A DNA stretch of 64,000 nucleotides from contig CM034238.1 in assembly GCA_019916065.1 (NCBI GenBank), positions 36,300,402 through 36,364,401 on the forward strand. Reading direction: 5' to 3'. The first letter of the stretch is position 1; each line of letters starts with the position of its first letter. The translations under genes were made by a program, and so were the position numbers. The notes below the pieces were generated by a model that was not told where the DNA came from, did not search any database, and was given only the letters and a program-made list of their open reading frames with translations. The DNA is from Vitellaria paradoxa (taxonomy: Eukaryota; Streptophyta; Magnoliopsida; Ericales; Sapotaceae). This document shows, piece by piece, positions 1 through 12,099 of this stretch.

Positions 1-909
1 TCAATGAAGATATTAATGACCAAGTCTGAGAAGGAAAAATGAGTTAGCTTTGAACACCACCCAAATTGGAAAATTTCAAGCCTTTCTTCTTCCTCCAAGC
101 AACACCAAATCTTCAGCCTCACTAATTAATAATTTATTTTTATTTCTCTCTTATTTTCTTCTCTTTGAAGACACACAATTTATAGGGAGTGTAGAGAAAA
201 TTATTAGTGGAGAAAAAATCAACTAAGGTAAGATCATGCCTATACAATTGGTAGCATGATCCAAGAATCATGCTTACTTTTTGACTATCTAACCATATCA
301 TTTAAGAAAAGCATTGGGGAAGATATATGGAGGTGGCATGATCCGGGAATCATGCTAACTTTTTGACAAATTTAAACAATCATGCTAGCTTTTTGACAAT
401 TTAACCAAATGCTTTAAATCATGCTAGCTTTCAAACAAAATGCTTTAAATCTTGTTTGCTAAATAATTTGAAAAAGATACTTTAAGGTCATCAATGTGGG
501 TCTTCTCTTTGTCCAATTAGTCAAATAATTTTGAAAGATGGTGAGAGTGTATGGAAGATAGAAATGAAGTTGTCGGGAAATAATTTTGAGCAACTATTTA
601 TGAGTCAATTCATTGAGTGATAAAGTGAGTTGAAATGAGTTGAGGTGAGTTAAAGAAGAGGGTTGACCCATGGGTTAATGGTCTTGGTTTGAACCAAATA
701 AGTAATTGGGCTAAGAAGTGTTTGGATAAAAATTTTAGAAATTCTACATTAAACTCTCACATAGGGTGAAATTTAATCCGAAAAATTTTTCAACTAATTT
801 TTATCATTCCAAAAATTTTCAAATGCTCAATTTTCTAGATTTTTACTATAATAAATATCACTACCACATTTAAATAATTTAATTAAGGAAAAAAATTCAG
901 GTTATTACA
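1..909 (-). mobile_element. Terminal part of a long LTR (same family as the LTR at 25002-28898)
   Basis: The stretch from the window edge to the TTATTACA at 902-909 matches, with many substitutions, the last ~870 bases of the element at 28032-28898. Shared landmarks are the TCAATGAAGATAT start, the repeated 'catgct' segments and the tail motif GGTTATTACA. Read on the minus strand this is the 5' end of an LTR beginning TGTAATAACC, a common start for long plant Ty3/gypsy LTRs. The rest lies outside the window, so solo LTR versus full element cannot be decided. Confidence 0.7.
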
Positions 910-2389
910 ATGTAATTATTATTGTTTAGTTAACTAGATATAATTTTTGATCAATATAGTAATTATTTTATTCTTAATTAGAATTTATATATTTAAAATA
1001 GTTTTAAATTTGATATACCTTTTCTAAATAAATAGGATAAAAAAATGTTGTGCATAAACTTACAAGTAATTGTAACATAATATGTATTAAGACGTTACAA
1101 AAGTAATCATATTTTTTTGTGTTGATTTTTGGGCATAAAACGGTTAAATGGTAGTATATTTATATAATTTATTAATTTATATTGTTTGGCCTTATATTTA
1201 ATATATAATGAAGAAAACAAATGCATGGATATATTTGTTCTTGTGGCGAGCTTGAACATTTAGGAGTGCAGCGACGGACTCAAACTTTGATGATTGAGTG
1301 GCGAGATTGAAAGCTTAAGGACGAAAGGGGTTAAAGTGTGCTTAGCGTTCTAAAATTCTTTAAAAATTTTTTAAATTTTATAAAATTTATTTATTTTTTA
1401 TTTCATTACACGAATTATCAACTCATAATTTATCTTAAATTATCGTATTTTATTTTACTTTTTGTCACTCTAAACATCTTTTAAATAAAAATTTTCTTTT
1501 CTTTTCTTTTACCACTTCTTTGTTCAAAGAGGAGAGTTTAAAGAGCATTTAAAATTTTTATTAAAATTACAATAATCCTCAAAGAAATTTTTTAAACTGC
1601 CCCTCAAGATCCTCAGGGTCAGAGTGTAAATTTTTAAAATTTTGCCATCAACACGAGATACATCAACTAAGACTCTATATGGGAAGTCTAATTAATTATT
1701 TTAAGCTTTGGGTAACTCTTTTTTTATTTTATTTTTAAAATGATTAAATTTATTCTTTTAAATTTTAATTTTTTTAAATCATAAAAGATAAAAATATTAA
1801 ATTAACAAAAGATTAAAAAAATAACTATCTTTAGCTACTAAAAAATAACTTTTTTTTTCTTTTCAAATATAAAAAATTAACTTTTTAATAAACAGTGAAT
1901 AGCCAATTAAAAAAAAATTGACTTTTTTTTTTCTCCGAAGTAAGCCTAAACCTTTTAAGTGGAGGACATACTACAATGACTTAACAACTCCAACGAGTTA
2001 ACTCGTTATTGAAACGAGTTTGGAGGGGAATTTAGGACGGAAACAAATAAAAGGGACGGTTAATCAAGTTCACCGATGAGAACACTAAGGTGCATGTTGA
2101 GTGACAAAAAAGAGATAAAATAAGATAAGTTATAGATATAATGAGGTAAAAAATGAATAACTTTTAAGTAATATTTTTTTGAAGGAAAAAATTGAAGAAT
2201 TGGATAAATACTCTACTATTTTTGACCAAGTTGACTTTAGTCCTATGTTTAGTTTGCAGTATTATAACTTTGGACTGAATTTTCATATCCTAAGAAATAC
2301 CATAGGAAATATGATACTACTTATACTCCTCCCCTAGATTTGATTTTCGTTAAAATTTGAAGATCTAAAATTATTCCCTATCATATCTT
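910..2389. other. AT-rich intergenic DNA with short MITE remnants
   Basis: No coding frame of substance is visible. Two stretches (about 1337-1500 and 2093-2180) have the word content of the MITE family seen intact at 2390-2558, including an 'acgaatta' core and 'ataaaataaga'-type runs, but no usable termini. Confidence 0.5.
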
Positions 2390-2558
2390 GGCTCCGTTTG
2401 GAGCATAACAAAATAAAATAAAATTTTACAAATCTCTATAAACACGAATTACGAAATAATAAATTTTAAATTTTTCATCTACTGCACGAATTACGAGCTA
2501 TTTACTTTTACAATTTTATTTTATTTTATACACTTTTATATAACTCCAAACACACCCC
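2390..2558. mobile_element. Short hAT/Harbinger-type MITE
   Basis: A 169-bp AT-rich unit starts GGCTCCGTTTGGAG and ends CTCCAAACACACCCC, so the ends are imperfect inverted repeats of the 'GTTTGGAG' type common in plant MITEs. It contains the core CTGCACGAATTACGA, which recurs at about 31855. No clean target duplication was found. It has no coding capacity. Confidence 0.55.
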
Positions 2559-3035
2559 TTATGTCAAATCACATTTTTTATCTGACTTTTTATCTTATGA
2601 ACCAAACACTAAAAAAATAATCACACATAAAAAACTAATCCTATATTATATCCTATCTCTTATATTATCTCATAATAATACTTATACTTTATCATTCAAT
2701 CTCTTGGTCAAACATAATCTTAAAATTTTTAATATTCCTTACCGTTTTTTAAAATATTACGCCACTCCGAACGAAGCCTAAATTTAACAATTAGCCGCTA
2801 GTCATTTACATCCTTTCTTCAACAAATTTCAAACAAGCCTGTAAAAACAACCTATTCGTTGTGTACAGATTTTAGCTTTACCGACGCAAGCCTAACATTC
2901 CTCGAAATAGTGCTGTCCAACTGGTGAGCCACTCCGATTGACATTGAAAGGCGACAACTAGACTCTCACCCTTTCTCTAAAATCAATGGGAAACCAACAT
3001 TAAACAGTGATCCCAATTATTCGTTAACAGCAGCC

Positions 3036-4208
3036 ATGTCCAACTTTCTCAATCTTCTCCGCCTTTGTTGTCTCTCTCTCTCCTTCCTCGTCTCTGGCAC
3101 TACATCCGTCTCATCTGCAACTCTCCCCTCCGACGTCGCAGCCCTCCGAGCTTTCAAATCCTCGATCAAACCCACATCGATTCCCTCCTACTCATGCTTG
3201 GCCGCTTGGAACTTCACCTCCGACCCGTGCGCCGCCCATCGCGTCGCCCACTTCACCTGCGGCGTCACCTGCGCCGCCGGAAATCCAGCCCGGGTCACCC
3301 AGCTCACCCTCGATCCCGCCGGCTACTCCGGCACTCTCACTCCCGTGATCTCCACGCTCACCCACCTCGTCGTCCTCGACCTCGCCGAAAACAACTTCTT
3401 CGGCCCAATTCCCCCTTCTATCTCCTTTCTCCCCAACCTCCAAACCCTCGTTCTCCGATCCAATTCATTCTCTGGCTCTGTCCCGCCCTCCATTGCCAAC
3501 CTCAAATCTCTGCAATCCCTCGATCTCTCTCGTAATTATATTTCCGGATCGTTGCCGAACACCATGAATTCACTCACAAGCTTGAGGAGACTCGACATTA
3601 GCTTCAACAAACTCACTGGTCCGATCCCCAAACTTCCCCCGAACTTGCTTGAACTGGCGATAAAGGCCAATTCTCTATCTGGGTCTCTGTATAAATCGTC
3701 CTTCGACGGTTTAACTCAGCTCGAGGTCGTCGAACTCAGCGAAAACTCGCTCGCTGGAACACTGGAAGGCTGGTTCTTCCTCCTGCCGTCGCTGCAACAA
3801 GTCGACCTGGCCAACAACAGCTTAACACGTGTCGAGGTCTGGAAACCGGCAAACCTCAACAGCGACCTCGTCGCCGTTGATCTGGGTTTCAACAGACTGG
3901 ACGGCGGTGTGCCGTCGCAATTCTCTGCTTATCACCTGTTGTCGTCTCTCTCGTTGCGATACAACCGGCTACGTGGACCAATCCCGTGGGAGTTCGGCAA
4001 GAAGTCGTCTCTGAGAAGGCTGTTTCTCGACGGGAATTTCCTGAATGGGACGCCGCCGAAGGGTTTCTTCTCCGGCGGGAATTTAGTTTCCGGCAGCCTG
4101 GGGGACAACTGCCTGCAGAGTTGTCCGGTTTCTTCGCAGCTTTGCATCAAATCGCAGAAACCTGCATCGATTTGCCGCCAAGCCTACGGTGGAAAACCAA
4201 GGTCGTAG
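3036..4208 (+). CDS. Secreted leucine-rich-repeat protein (kinase-less, plant extracellular LRR family)
   Basis: Single-exon, 390-residue protein. Residues 1-28 form a leucine-rich signal peptide, so the product should enter the secretory pathway and act in the wall or apoplast. An LRR N-cap follows with cysteines at about 54, 65, 75 and 79 (SCLAAWNF, FTCGVTC). About ten plant-type LRRs (LxxLxLxxNxLxGxIP) run from ~86 to 345, and a C-terminal cysteine cluster (359, 363, 370, 380) closes the solenoid. There is no transmembrane helix or kinase domain, and the length is normal for the Arabidopsis At1g03440/At4g03010-like group it resembles. The ATG is the first in frame and directly precedes the signal peptide. 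GC content is far above the flanking DNA, as expected for an intact conserved gene. Ligand and biological role are unknown. An AATAAA sits at about 4263, shortly after the stop. Confidence 0.9.
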   Translation: MSNFLNLLRLCCLSLSFLVSGTTSVSSATLPSDVAALRAFKSSIKPTSIPSYSCLAAWNFTSDPCAAHRVAHFTCGVTCAAGNPARVTQLTLDPAGYSGTLTPVISTLTHLVVLDLAENNFFGPIPPSISFLPNLQTLVLRSNSFSGSVPPSIANLKSLQSLDLSRNYISGSLPNTMNSLTSLRRLDISFNKLTGPIPKLPPNLLELAIKANSLSGSLYKSSFDGLTQLEVVELSENSLAGTLEGWFFLLPSLQQVDLANNSLTRVEVWKPANLNSDLVAVDLGFNRLDGGVPSQFSAYHLLSSLSLRYNRLRGPIPWEFGKKSSLRRLFLDGNFLNGTPPKGFFSGGNLVSGSLGDNCLQSCPVSSQLCIKSQKPASICRQAYGGKPRS

Positions 4209-5029
4209 TGTCAGTCAATGTTTTGTTTTTGTCTTTGTATTTTTTTTCTTTCCTTTTTTTTTAATAAAACAATTATTACTATTATATTAATTTTCTTCAT
4301 ATTTGTAATATAATAATTATATGATATTGTTGAACCATATTTTATATACACGATCAAATTATAATATAGGTCACGTGTATTTGGGTTCTTGGAGGTTTGA
4401 TTTCGATGATCTACATAGCATAGCAATTGGCCACTTCAAGTGTTGTCGGGGTGATTATTTGATTTTTTTAATTTATGATACGTTTACAGTGATAAAAAAT
4501 CAAATAAAATAAGATAAAGTAAAATAAATTGTGAGTTTATAATTCGAGTAATGAGATAAAGTGAAATAAGTTGTAGTTTCTATAAAAAAATAAATAATTT
4601 ATAAAATTTTTCTAACTTTTTTATCGTTTCTCAATATTTTTTGTCATTTCAAACAAAATCTTAATTTTTAATTATATTTAAATTGTACAAAATATTTTGA
4701 GTCCTAACTGCAAGGAATCAAATTGTCTAAATAGTAAGTAAAATATTACACTAAATTATTCAAGATATTTTAGTTCGGTTTCGCTTATAATTTAATTAAA
4801 AGAATGACATCAATTTCACTAATTAAATTATCCAAATCTCTATAAAGGAGAAAAAAAAAAAAAGAGATAGAAACAATTGAAAAAACATCTAGTAAATACT
4901 TGCAAGTATAAATTAAATTTATTATATATATTTTTGATAAATTTAATATATATTGTTAATTTGTACATTAAAATATTAATTTGGTTGTTTCAACTCTAAC
5001 GATTGAATTGAATCAAAATACCTTTTAGA
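4209..5029. other. AT-rich downstream region with MITE remnant
   Basis: Downstream of the LRR gene. A possible polyadenylation signal (AATAAA) lies at about 4263. Bases ~4470-4675 have the 'gataaagtaaaataa ... aattcg' composition of the MITE family at 2390-2558, in opposite orientation. Nothing else is recognisable. Confidence 0.4.
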
Positions 5030-5960
5030 TTCTAATCGGAGAGTATCAATTGGGTCTGCGACACGTGGCAATCATCCAGTATATCATCTCCTCAACTAGC
5101 AGTCGTGAGTCTCACCTTAGTATTTTATAAAGTCATGGTTAACAGACGGAAGAAGGTGTATCCCTCTTTAACACTGAGAGACTCTAAACTTTATTATTCT
5201 TCATCCACGTAAACTTGACTGTCAGAGGGGGTAACCAGCCGTATCCCACCTGGTTGGTACTATTTTTCATTGTTCGAGCGAACAAGGAATAGCATTTAAC
5301 TGTGTTGGATAAAAACGATCACAGCCTTCAGTAGAGAATCGTTCTGGGTGTTAATCGGACGTCTTATATCAAAGGTTCCTAGATTTTTGACACTTTAATT
5401 GGCACTATTCATGACAACTCAACCCGTGTTTCTACGAAATACTATCAAAGCCAAAGATGAGTTGAATCAGTGAGACATTTCTGTGAATAGATCACCGGGA
5501 CAGTACTACCGCACAACTTGTGAGTGAACAATTTCGGTACCTCCTAGAGTTAGGTCAGACATGTCCCAAGAGCCTGAACGGACAGACGATTAGGATAACA
5601 GTTGCAACAGAGTTAATGGTGATCTCTTTGCTCAGTATGGCTTGGCTTAAAGCCAATATTAGGCGGAAATCAAGCTTCGAGAGCAGGAACTCGAGCTTCT
5701 TAGGGAGCAACTAGGGTTGATAACTACCCAAGTTCAAGCAAAAAAGTGAGGGAGACACCACAATGCTTGTGCTTACACACACTTGAAACATTCCCAACAA
5801 ACACGAGTGAATCGTATTCCCATACCAAATTGAGACAAGAGACGTCATAGGATTTATATTGTCATTTTATTAACAAAAAATGTATTCTACGTCCTCAATA
5901 ATGTGACAAGTTTTATTTGTTTTATTATACTTTGTTGGGGTTGTATTGGACTAGTTGAAC
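5030..5960 (+). mobile_element. Degenerate LTR-retrotransposon fragment (gypsy-like, tentative)
   Basis: The stretch is less AT-rich than its surroundings. It contains an LTR-end-like segment (about 5170-5260, 'cactgagagactctaaac' and 'ccacgtaaacttgac') followed by a short gag-like reading frame (about 5640-5755, ending LREQLG-like) that soon meets stops. Layout and wording resemble non-autonomous gypsy elements of the TAT/Athila type. That assignment is from memory, and I could not find matching LTR pairs or a target duplication. Confidence 0.35.
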
Positions 5961-6150
5961 CCTTATACAGATTGTGGGACCTTTTTACCCGACTAAGACC
6001 GAGACTTTATTATGTATTATTTTTTTGTTAGATGTCAACTCTAAGGTGGTCATATAGCTTTGATTGGATTTTATGGATAATTATTACATGTAATTAATAT
6101 TCATAACTCGAGTTACAAAACTCGTGGCATGGTAGACATGGCTCATATAT

Positions 6151-6360
6151 ACCTACATCTAACTTAGATCCAACAAAGTAATTGTGTGGTATTTGCTTGA
6201 AAGTGCGATGACTTAAAATTACCTAAGTCTAACTTAGGTCTATCAAAGTGATTACCTTGCACTTGTTTGGAAGTGTCATGAGTCAGAACTACCTAAGTCT
6301 ACTTTTGGTCCAACAAAGTGATTATCTTATACTTGTTCGGAAGTGTCATGACTTAAAATA
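6151..6360. repeat. Three tandem 70-bp repeats
   Basis: Units start at 6151, 6221 and 6291, each beginning ACCTA(A/C)(G/A)TCTA, with the shared blocks 'caacaaagtgatt' and 'ttggaagtgtcatgact'. The period is exactly 70 bp and divergence is moderate. They lie ~200 bp beyond the gypsy-like fragment. Tandem arrays next to the 3' LTR are common in such elements, so they may belong to it. Confidence 0.75.
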
Positions 6361-6856
6361 ATAACTTGAATTGGATTCGGAAAAGCAAAATAATAAAAAA
6401 AAAAAAAACTCAAATTTCAATTTCGAATTGGTTGTGTACACCCCAAAACTTGGTAGTTTAATTAGAGTTGGATTTGATTGTGAGTTTAAAAGGTGTCAAT
6501 TCAATTATTTCGGTTTGGGTTTGAATTAGTATATTTTTAAAATTGATCTGGTATAATTTCATATTATAAGCATATTTTTACCGATATCCAAAGTAAGACT
6601 CTGCTAAAAAGTTGAATCGATCTAAATTAACTTGATAAAGAGTGGGTTTGTAGTTCAAATTTTTAAACTCAATAAAATTAAGTCATTTTTGAGTTTAAAA
6701 TGAACCCAAACTAAACTAATCCATGCACACCTCTAAGTATGAGTCAAAAGGGATTTTAATATAAATTTGTGCAATATAGGAGGTTTAGTATTTTGTACAA
6801 AGTGAAGCTCATTTGAAACGTTTGCTAGAGAGATCTTACAAATAATTAAAAATTAG

Positions 6857-7088
6857 TATTATTTGGCAAATTTGATTACCTCATTTAGCATAAAATTATT
6901 TGTTGGATTAAGTGTTTGGAAAAAAAAAAAAAGCTATTTTGTATTTTTAATTTGTTTAGTTTAAATTGAGATATTATTTGGCAAATTTGATTACCTCACT
7001 TTAGCATAAAATTATTTGTTGGATTAAGTATTTGGAAAAAAAAAAAGAAGCTATTTTGTATTTTTAATTTGTTTAATTTAAATTGAGA
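6857..7088. repeat. Tandem duplication, 115-bp period
   Basis: Two nearly identical copies start TATTATTTGGCAAATTTG at 6857 and 6972 and run through an A-tract and 'gctattttgtatttttaattt'. The high identity indicates a recent local duplication. It is not coding. Confidence 0.8.
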
Positions 7089-7213
7089 TTTTTTTAAGCC
7101 AATTGTGGCTCAATTTGAGAGCTAAAAAGCTACATTTGTTTTAGTCAAAAAATATTTTTTACATTTTTAGAATTTTCATTCTACCCTTTTTTTCCAATCT
7201 TAAATTTTTTTTC

Positions 7214-8596
7214 AGGTAAAGTACAAAAATCATTCTTACAGTTTATCTTCAGTATCACTTTAGCCCCACACATTTTAATTGTAACAATCAAATCCCTACA
7301 CTTTTAGTCAAGCAGCAATTTATTCCTTCCGTCAATTGACGGTTAAACACAACTGCTAAACTAAGGATAAAAAAGTTATTTTTTCTATAGTTTACCTTCA
7401 GTATCACTTTAATCCCTCACATTTTATTTGTAATAATTAAATCTCCACACTTTCGTTATATATTTGAAATATATTTTATTAAATTATTTTTAATAAATAA
7501 TAAAATTAAAATATATTTAATATATTTTCTTTTTATTGAATTAAATTATTTTCAATAAATAATATAATAAAATTAGTAGTATAGTTAAATTAATACTTAA
7601 TTTAGTTTAATTAATATGAAATATATTTATTAAATTCAAACAATTTTTAAAAATTAATAAAATTAAATATATTTAATTCAATAAATATAAACCTACACAG
7701 TATCATTAAATTATATTTAATAAAAAATATAATTAAATTATATTTAATATATTTTCTTTTTATTGAATTAAATTATTTTTAATAAATAATATGATTACGT
7801 TAATAACATAATTAGAATAATATTTAATTTAGTTTAATTAGTACGAAATATATTTTATTAAATTTAATTAATTTTCTAAAAAATTAATAAAATTAAATAT
7901 TTTATTGAATAGTAATTCAATAATTTCATTAATAGTTGTTATAATTAAGAGATTAGAATCAAAAGAGTTATGCAGATAAATTTATCATATCAAGTTAAAT
8001 ATATTATTAAATTTATCATACCAGGTTAAATATATTTTTCTGAAATAAAAATAAAAAATGCATTTAAAAAAATAATTTTATTTACATAAATTAATTTTTA
8101 ATAAAATATTTAATTTTATTAATTTTTAAAAAATTGTTTGAATTTAATAAATATATTTCATACTAACTAAACTAAATTAAGTATTAATTTAACTATATTA
8201 TTAATTTTATTAATTATTTATTAAAAATAAATTAATTCAATAAAAAGAAAACATATTAAATATATTTTAATTTTATTATTTATTAAAATAATTTAAGAAA
8301 ATATATTTTAAATTATAATATGTTATATGATTTAATAAAATATATTTCAAATATATACCAAAAGTGTAGGGATTTGACTGTTACAATTAAAAAAAAAAGA
8401 GACTAAAGTGATACTGAGAGTAAACTGTAAAAGAAATTACCTTTTTATCCTTAGTTTAACGGTTAACGGTCAACTAACGGAATGGCTAAATTGGTACATG
8501 TCTAAAAGTGCAAGGATTTTATTGTTGTAATTGAAACGTGTGAGACTAAAATGATACTTAGAATAAATTATAAGGGCGATTTTTGTATTTTACCCC
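7214..8596. mobile_element. Mutator-like foldback element with ~190-bp inverted ends
   Basis: The left end reads AGGTAAAGTACAAAAATC and the right end GATTTTTGTATTTTACCCC, and inverted similarity continues for ~190 bp on each side (for example 'tccctacacttttagtcaag' against 'ctaaaagtgcaaggatttt'). Flanking 9-mers TTTTTTTTC at 7205-7213 and 8597-8605 match, which fits Mutator-type insertion, though they are low in complexity. The ~1-kb centre is very AT-rich and itself partly self-complementary. There is no transposase, so the element is non-autonomous. Confidence 0.65.
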
Positions 8597-8989
8597 TTTT
8601 TTTTCCTACCTTTATTTTAAAGAAGTCATTAGTAGTTAAAGAGCATTTGAGGTATTCTAAATTTTAATGTGATTTCAAATTAGTAGCTTGTTTGGCTGGG
8701 ATAAAATGGAAGGAAAAGTTCATTAATAAATTTATAAAAATATTACATGTACCACTTAAATGAAAAATAAGAAAATTGAGTCTCAAAATTGATCTTTACA
8801 TTTTCATTTGCCTAAAGTTGAATAGATGCAGAAAAAAAAACCAAAAATTATTAATGAATTGCTTAAAATGCCATATTTACCACTAAAATAATTAATAAGA
8901 AAAACAAATTGCATACATGTCTTAAGGTACAGTTATAAAATAACAATATATTCTTTATTTTTTTTTTCAATTCACAAGCAAAGAGAAGA

Positions 8990-9268
8990 GAATTATTTAT
9001 TATCTTTTCTATTCTAACTTTTTAAATAAATGAAAAAAAACTATTATCATTTCTTTTATGTTCTCTTTTCTTGTTATTAACAATTTTTTTTTTTATTAAA
9101 CTCCTAACAAAGTACAATAGAGACATTAAAAGAGAATTATTTTCTTTTCTATCCTAATTTTTGAATAGATGGAAAGAAAATTATTATTATTTCTTTTATG
9201 CTCTCTTTTCTTGCTATTAACATTTTTTTTTTATTAAACTCCTAACAAAGTATAATAGAGATATTAAA
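8990..9268. repeat. Tandem duplication, ~137-bp period
   Basis: Two copies of a pyrimidine-rich unit sharing 'gagaattatt', 'tcttttctat', 'ctcttttcttg' and the ending CTCCTAACAAAGTA.AATAGAG (at about 9100 and 9238). No gene is visible between 8606 and 9500. Confidence 0.65.
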
Positions 9269-9499
9269 CTAGTGTGCTTTATTTATATATAGAAATGAAT
9301 ACATTAATAACAATAGCACGACTACTTAAATTTAAAAATAATTAGATAAACACAATATAATTATCAGATACAAAAGAAAAATTCAAATTTCAAACTTATA
9401 ATGATTAATACGTTGAAATCATTATTTAACACATTAAACAATTGATCGGTACTAGCATTAATCTTGATCTCTTTGCAAATCCTTCTACCTCCCTACTAG

Positions 9500-10620
9500 A
9501 GTTGTCATCTTCAGAGTTTTAGTTTTTGTCCTTTGAGCGTGATCATTCTATCATTTGTCACTCTACTAGCATAATAGAACTTTTGACTAATTTCAATGAT
9601 TCAAATTGTTATACTACTCATAACTCGTTATACATGAACCTCACACCCACTATAAAGCTTCCTCTAACCCCTTTTCGGCAACAAGTTATGGTCGAAGATA
9701 TCAATACCCTTCACAAACTCTGCTATTCAGAGACTTATACTTAAAATTTAATTGATCTTCCTTCTAAAAGAATACAGTGGGAAATAAATGAGACTACAAA
9801 ATTAAAACTAACTTTGATGGTTATGAGGTTCAGTATAAAAGGTTTATCGCAATAGTATATCGTTAATTATAAACATAGATTTTCTCTTGCTGGTTGCTTT
9901 ACCTCTATTCGCTCCTTTCTAGTTATGCTCTATGCACAGCAAAGACCTTTGTTTAAGATGGACATGAAAAATATCATTTTATATGGTGATTTGGCTAAGA
10001 AGATATGCATATAGAGCCTTCTCTAGGGTATATCCCCATTCTATTAGTTAGGTTTCTCATTTGTGATGTGCTTTATATGAACTTAAGTAAGCTCCGTGAG
10101 CTTGGTTTATCCAATTCGGCTCCATCATTGCATAACTTCGGTATACTTCTAACCCATCTGTCTCCTTACTCATTATACTACTATATTATCTTACTTTTTT
10201 TGTTGATAACATTAGTATTAGTGATGATCTTTTTAGTATTAATGACCATAGCAAATTTTAAATTGACATTTTGAAATAAAGAATCTTGCTTTTCTCAATT
10301 ATTTTTTGGGATTAGGGATGTCTTTTACCTCTAATGGCTAGTGTCTTACTCACATTGAGTATACTTTTGATCTTCTTTATCGAGTTGGCATTACATTTTG
10401 CAAAGGGCTAATAGCTCGTTAGAGTCAAACATCAAACTTAATTTGTGCTATTGATGAGGAGTTTCTTCCAAATACTACCTTATATCGACAGCTTGTCGAA
10501 AGTCTCACTTATAACAGTGTTAATAGGTCAAACATTGTGTATGCTATATATATTGTTAATCAATTTATGACTACTTCACGCTTTGACAGCATGTTAAGAA
10601 AAAGGATGATGAGAAAAAAT
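9500..10620 (+). mobile_element. Decayed Ty1/Copia retrotransposon pol fragment (RT region)
   Basis: Reading through many stops and frameshifts, the plus strand keeps the order of a Copia reverse transcriptase. A block near 9945 reads PLFKMDMKN, equivalent to the family's PLFQMDVKNAFL. GDLAKK and a 'GY.P' stretch follow, and near 10465 TLYRQLVESL matches the family's TLYRQLVGSL, followed by a 'VYAIYIVNQFM' stretch. Integrase and gag are absent and no frame is open for long. It is a dead internal fragment with no possible product. Confidence 0.7.
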
Positions 10621-10635
10621 ATTTGTATTTCTATT

Positions 10636-10856
10636 TGTTAGAATATATTACATCATTATATATATTACCTTACCAATATTAGAATATATTCCAATAATAT
10701 ATGTAATTCGTGTATTGTAAGATATTCTACTTTTCTTATTTAGGTTATATTAGTCTATGTATACCGGTTGTACTCTTTGTTATAAAAATACATATGTCAA
10801 TATATATTCTTTTTCATCTCCTCTCTTATTATTATTATTATTATTCTTTTCTAACA
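10636..10856 (+). mobile_element. Small solo LTR with 5-bp target duplication
   Basis: A 221-bp unit starts TGTTAGAATATATT and ends TTCTAACA, so its termini are the inverted pair TGTTAGAA/TTCTAACA. It is flanked by the direct repeat CTATT at 10631-10635 and 10857-10861. An ATTATT microsatellite lies just before the 3' end. Size and termini fit a Copia LTR left after LTR-LTR recombination. It abuts the dead Copia pol, but its own target duplication shows it is a separate insertion. Confidence 0.75.
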
Positions 10857-10861
10857 CTATT

Positions 10862-12099
10862 GATATCTCATAATGCAGAAGAAAAAGGAAATTAATTGAG
10901 TTTTGTAATACAATTAATCATAAATCAGTAAGGAACTAATCAAGAATATACATTACAATTAATAAGATCAATTTAAAAAATATACTGAAGATTCTAGATA
11001 ACTTTAGAATATCTAAATGACAAAAACAATGAATAAGAAAATAAATAAATGCAAAGGTTCACCCACAATGTTAAAATATACATGACAGATATGAAGTGGC
11101 TGTGGCAGCATCCCTAGTTCTTGTATGAACGAATATATTAGCAAAATTCTTTTCATAGATGATAAAAGTAATTGGTTTGGTAGTTTGAGTTTTCTTATGG
11201 TTAAAATTGAAACACAATATCTTCTTGGGATCTCAAAGCACATGGTCGATCTGTCCAATTTTAGCTCACTTGCTGTGGGTCTACATGATCCCCCCCCCCC
11301 TTTTTTAAAGCAATGTTTTTCCGTCCAACCTTTTGCTTTGGATCTCAACTTTCATCAATGCTATTTAAGACTTCCGATTTTTATAAATATAGGCCAAGAC
11401 TTTAGGGGGAGTCTCAATTCAAAACCGAGAAAGATTCCTTTTCAGATTTTTAAAAATGCACAGATTTGCGCCTGAATCTGAATCGATGAAAATTCTTATC
11501 TTATCTAGAAGTAATAAATAAATGGATTTAAGTCGAATTATAATCTAGTTGTTATTATAAATAAATTAAACCTAATTAATACCTATTTAATAATGAGTTA
11601 TTATTAGACGAGTTGTATATTGTGAAACTGAATTCAAATTTTGATTTTTTTTTTGAATTTTAAACATATATATCGATACTTAATTATAAATTTATAATCA
11701 AAGACAAATATTTTTACCATTTCACTCAATTTTTGCCGTCCCAAAAAAAAATAAAATTTTCGCTTTTTTTTCTATTGCTATATTAATTTAATTTTGTTTC
11801 TTTCGCTTTGTACGTAGACCTATAAATATGGTGAGAATATTTGTTTATGTATTATAATATTTTATTTGTTAATTAATGTGATATGATTTAATTTCCTGGG
11901 ATGAATCTATGTAGAAGACAGACCATTAAAACGAATTGACCACGGTCTAGAGAATCGCCTGCAAACATCATCCTCTACCCTCGGAGTGTCTCGAGCATCA
12001 ATGTGGCATTGAAACCGTGTATAATTTGTGACAAGGACATTAATTATTATGAGCCCAAAAAAATTAGAATATTACATGAAATTTTTGTATGCTCCAATT
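10862..12099. other. Intergenic DNA without recognised genes
   Basis: Open frames of 110-116 codons occur on both strands around 11013-11475, but they overlap each other, contain a C10 homopolymer and show no domain or codon signature. I see nothing supportable here. Confidence 0.4.

Noticed and set aside
11013..11475. Overlapping open frames of 111 and 116 codons on opposite strands
   Set aside because: They include a C10 homopolymer, overlap each other, and lack domains, start context or splice structure.
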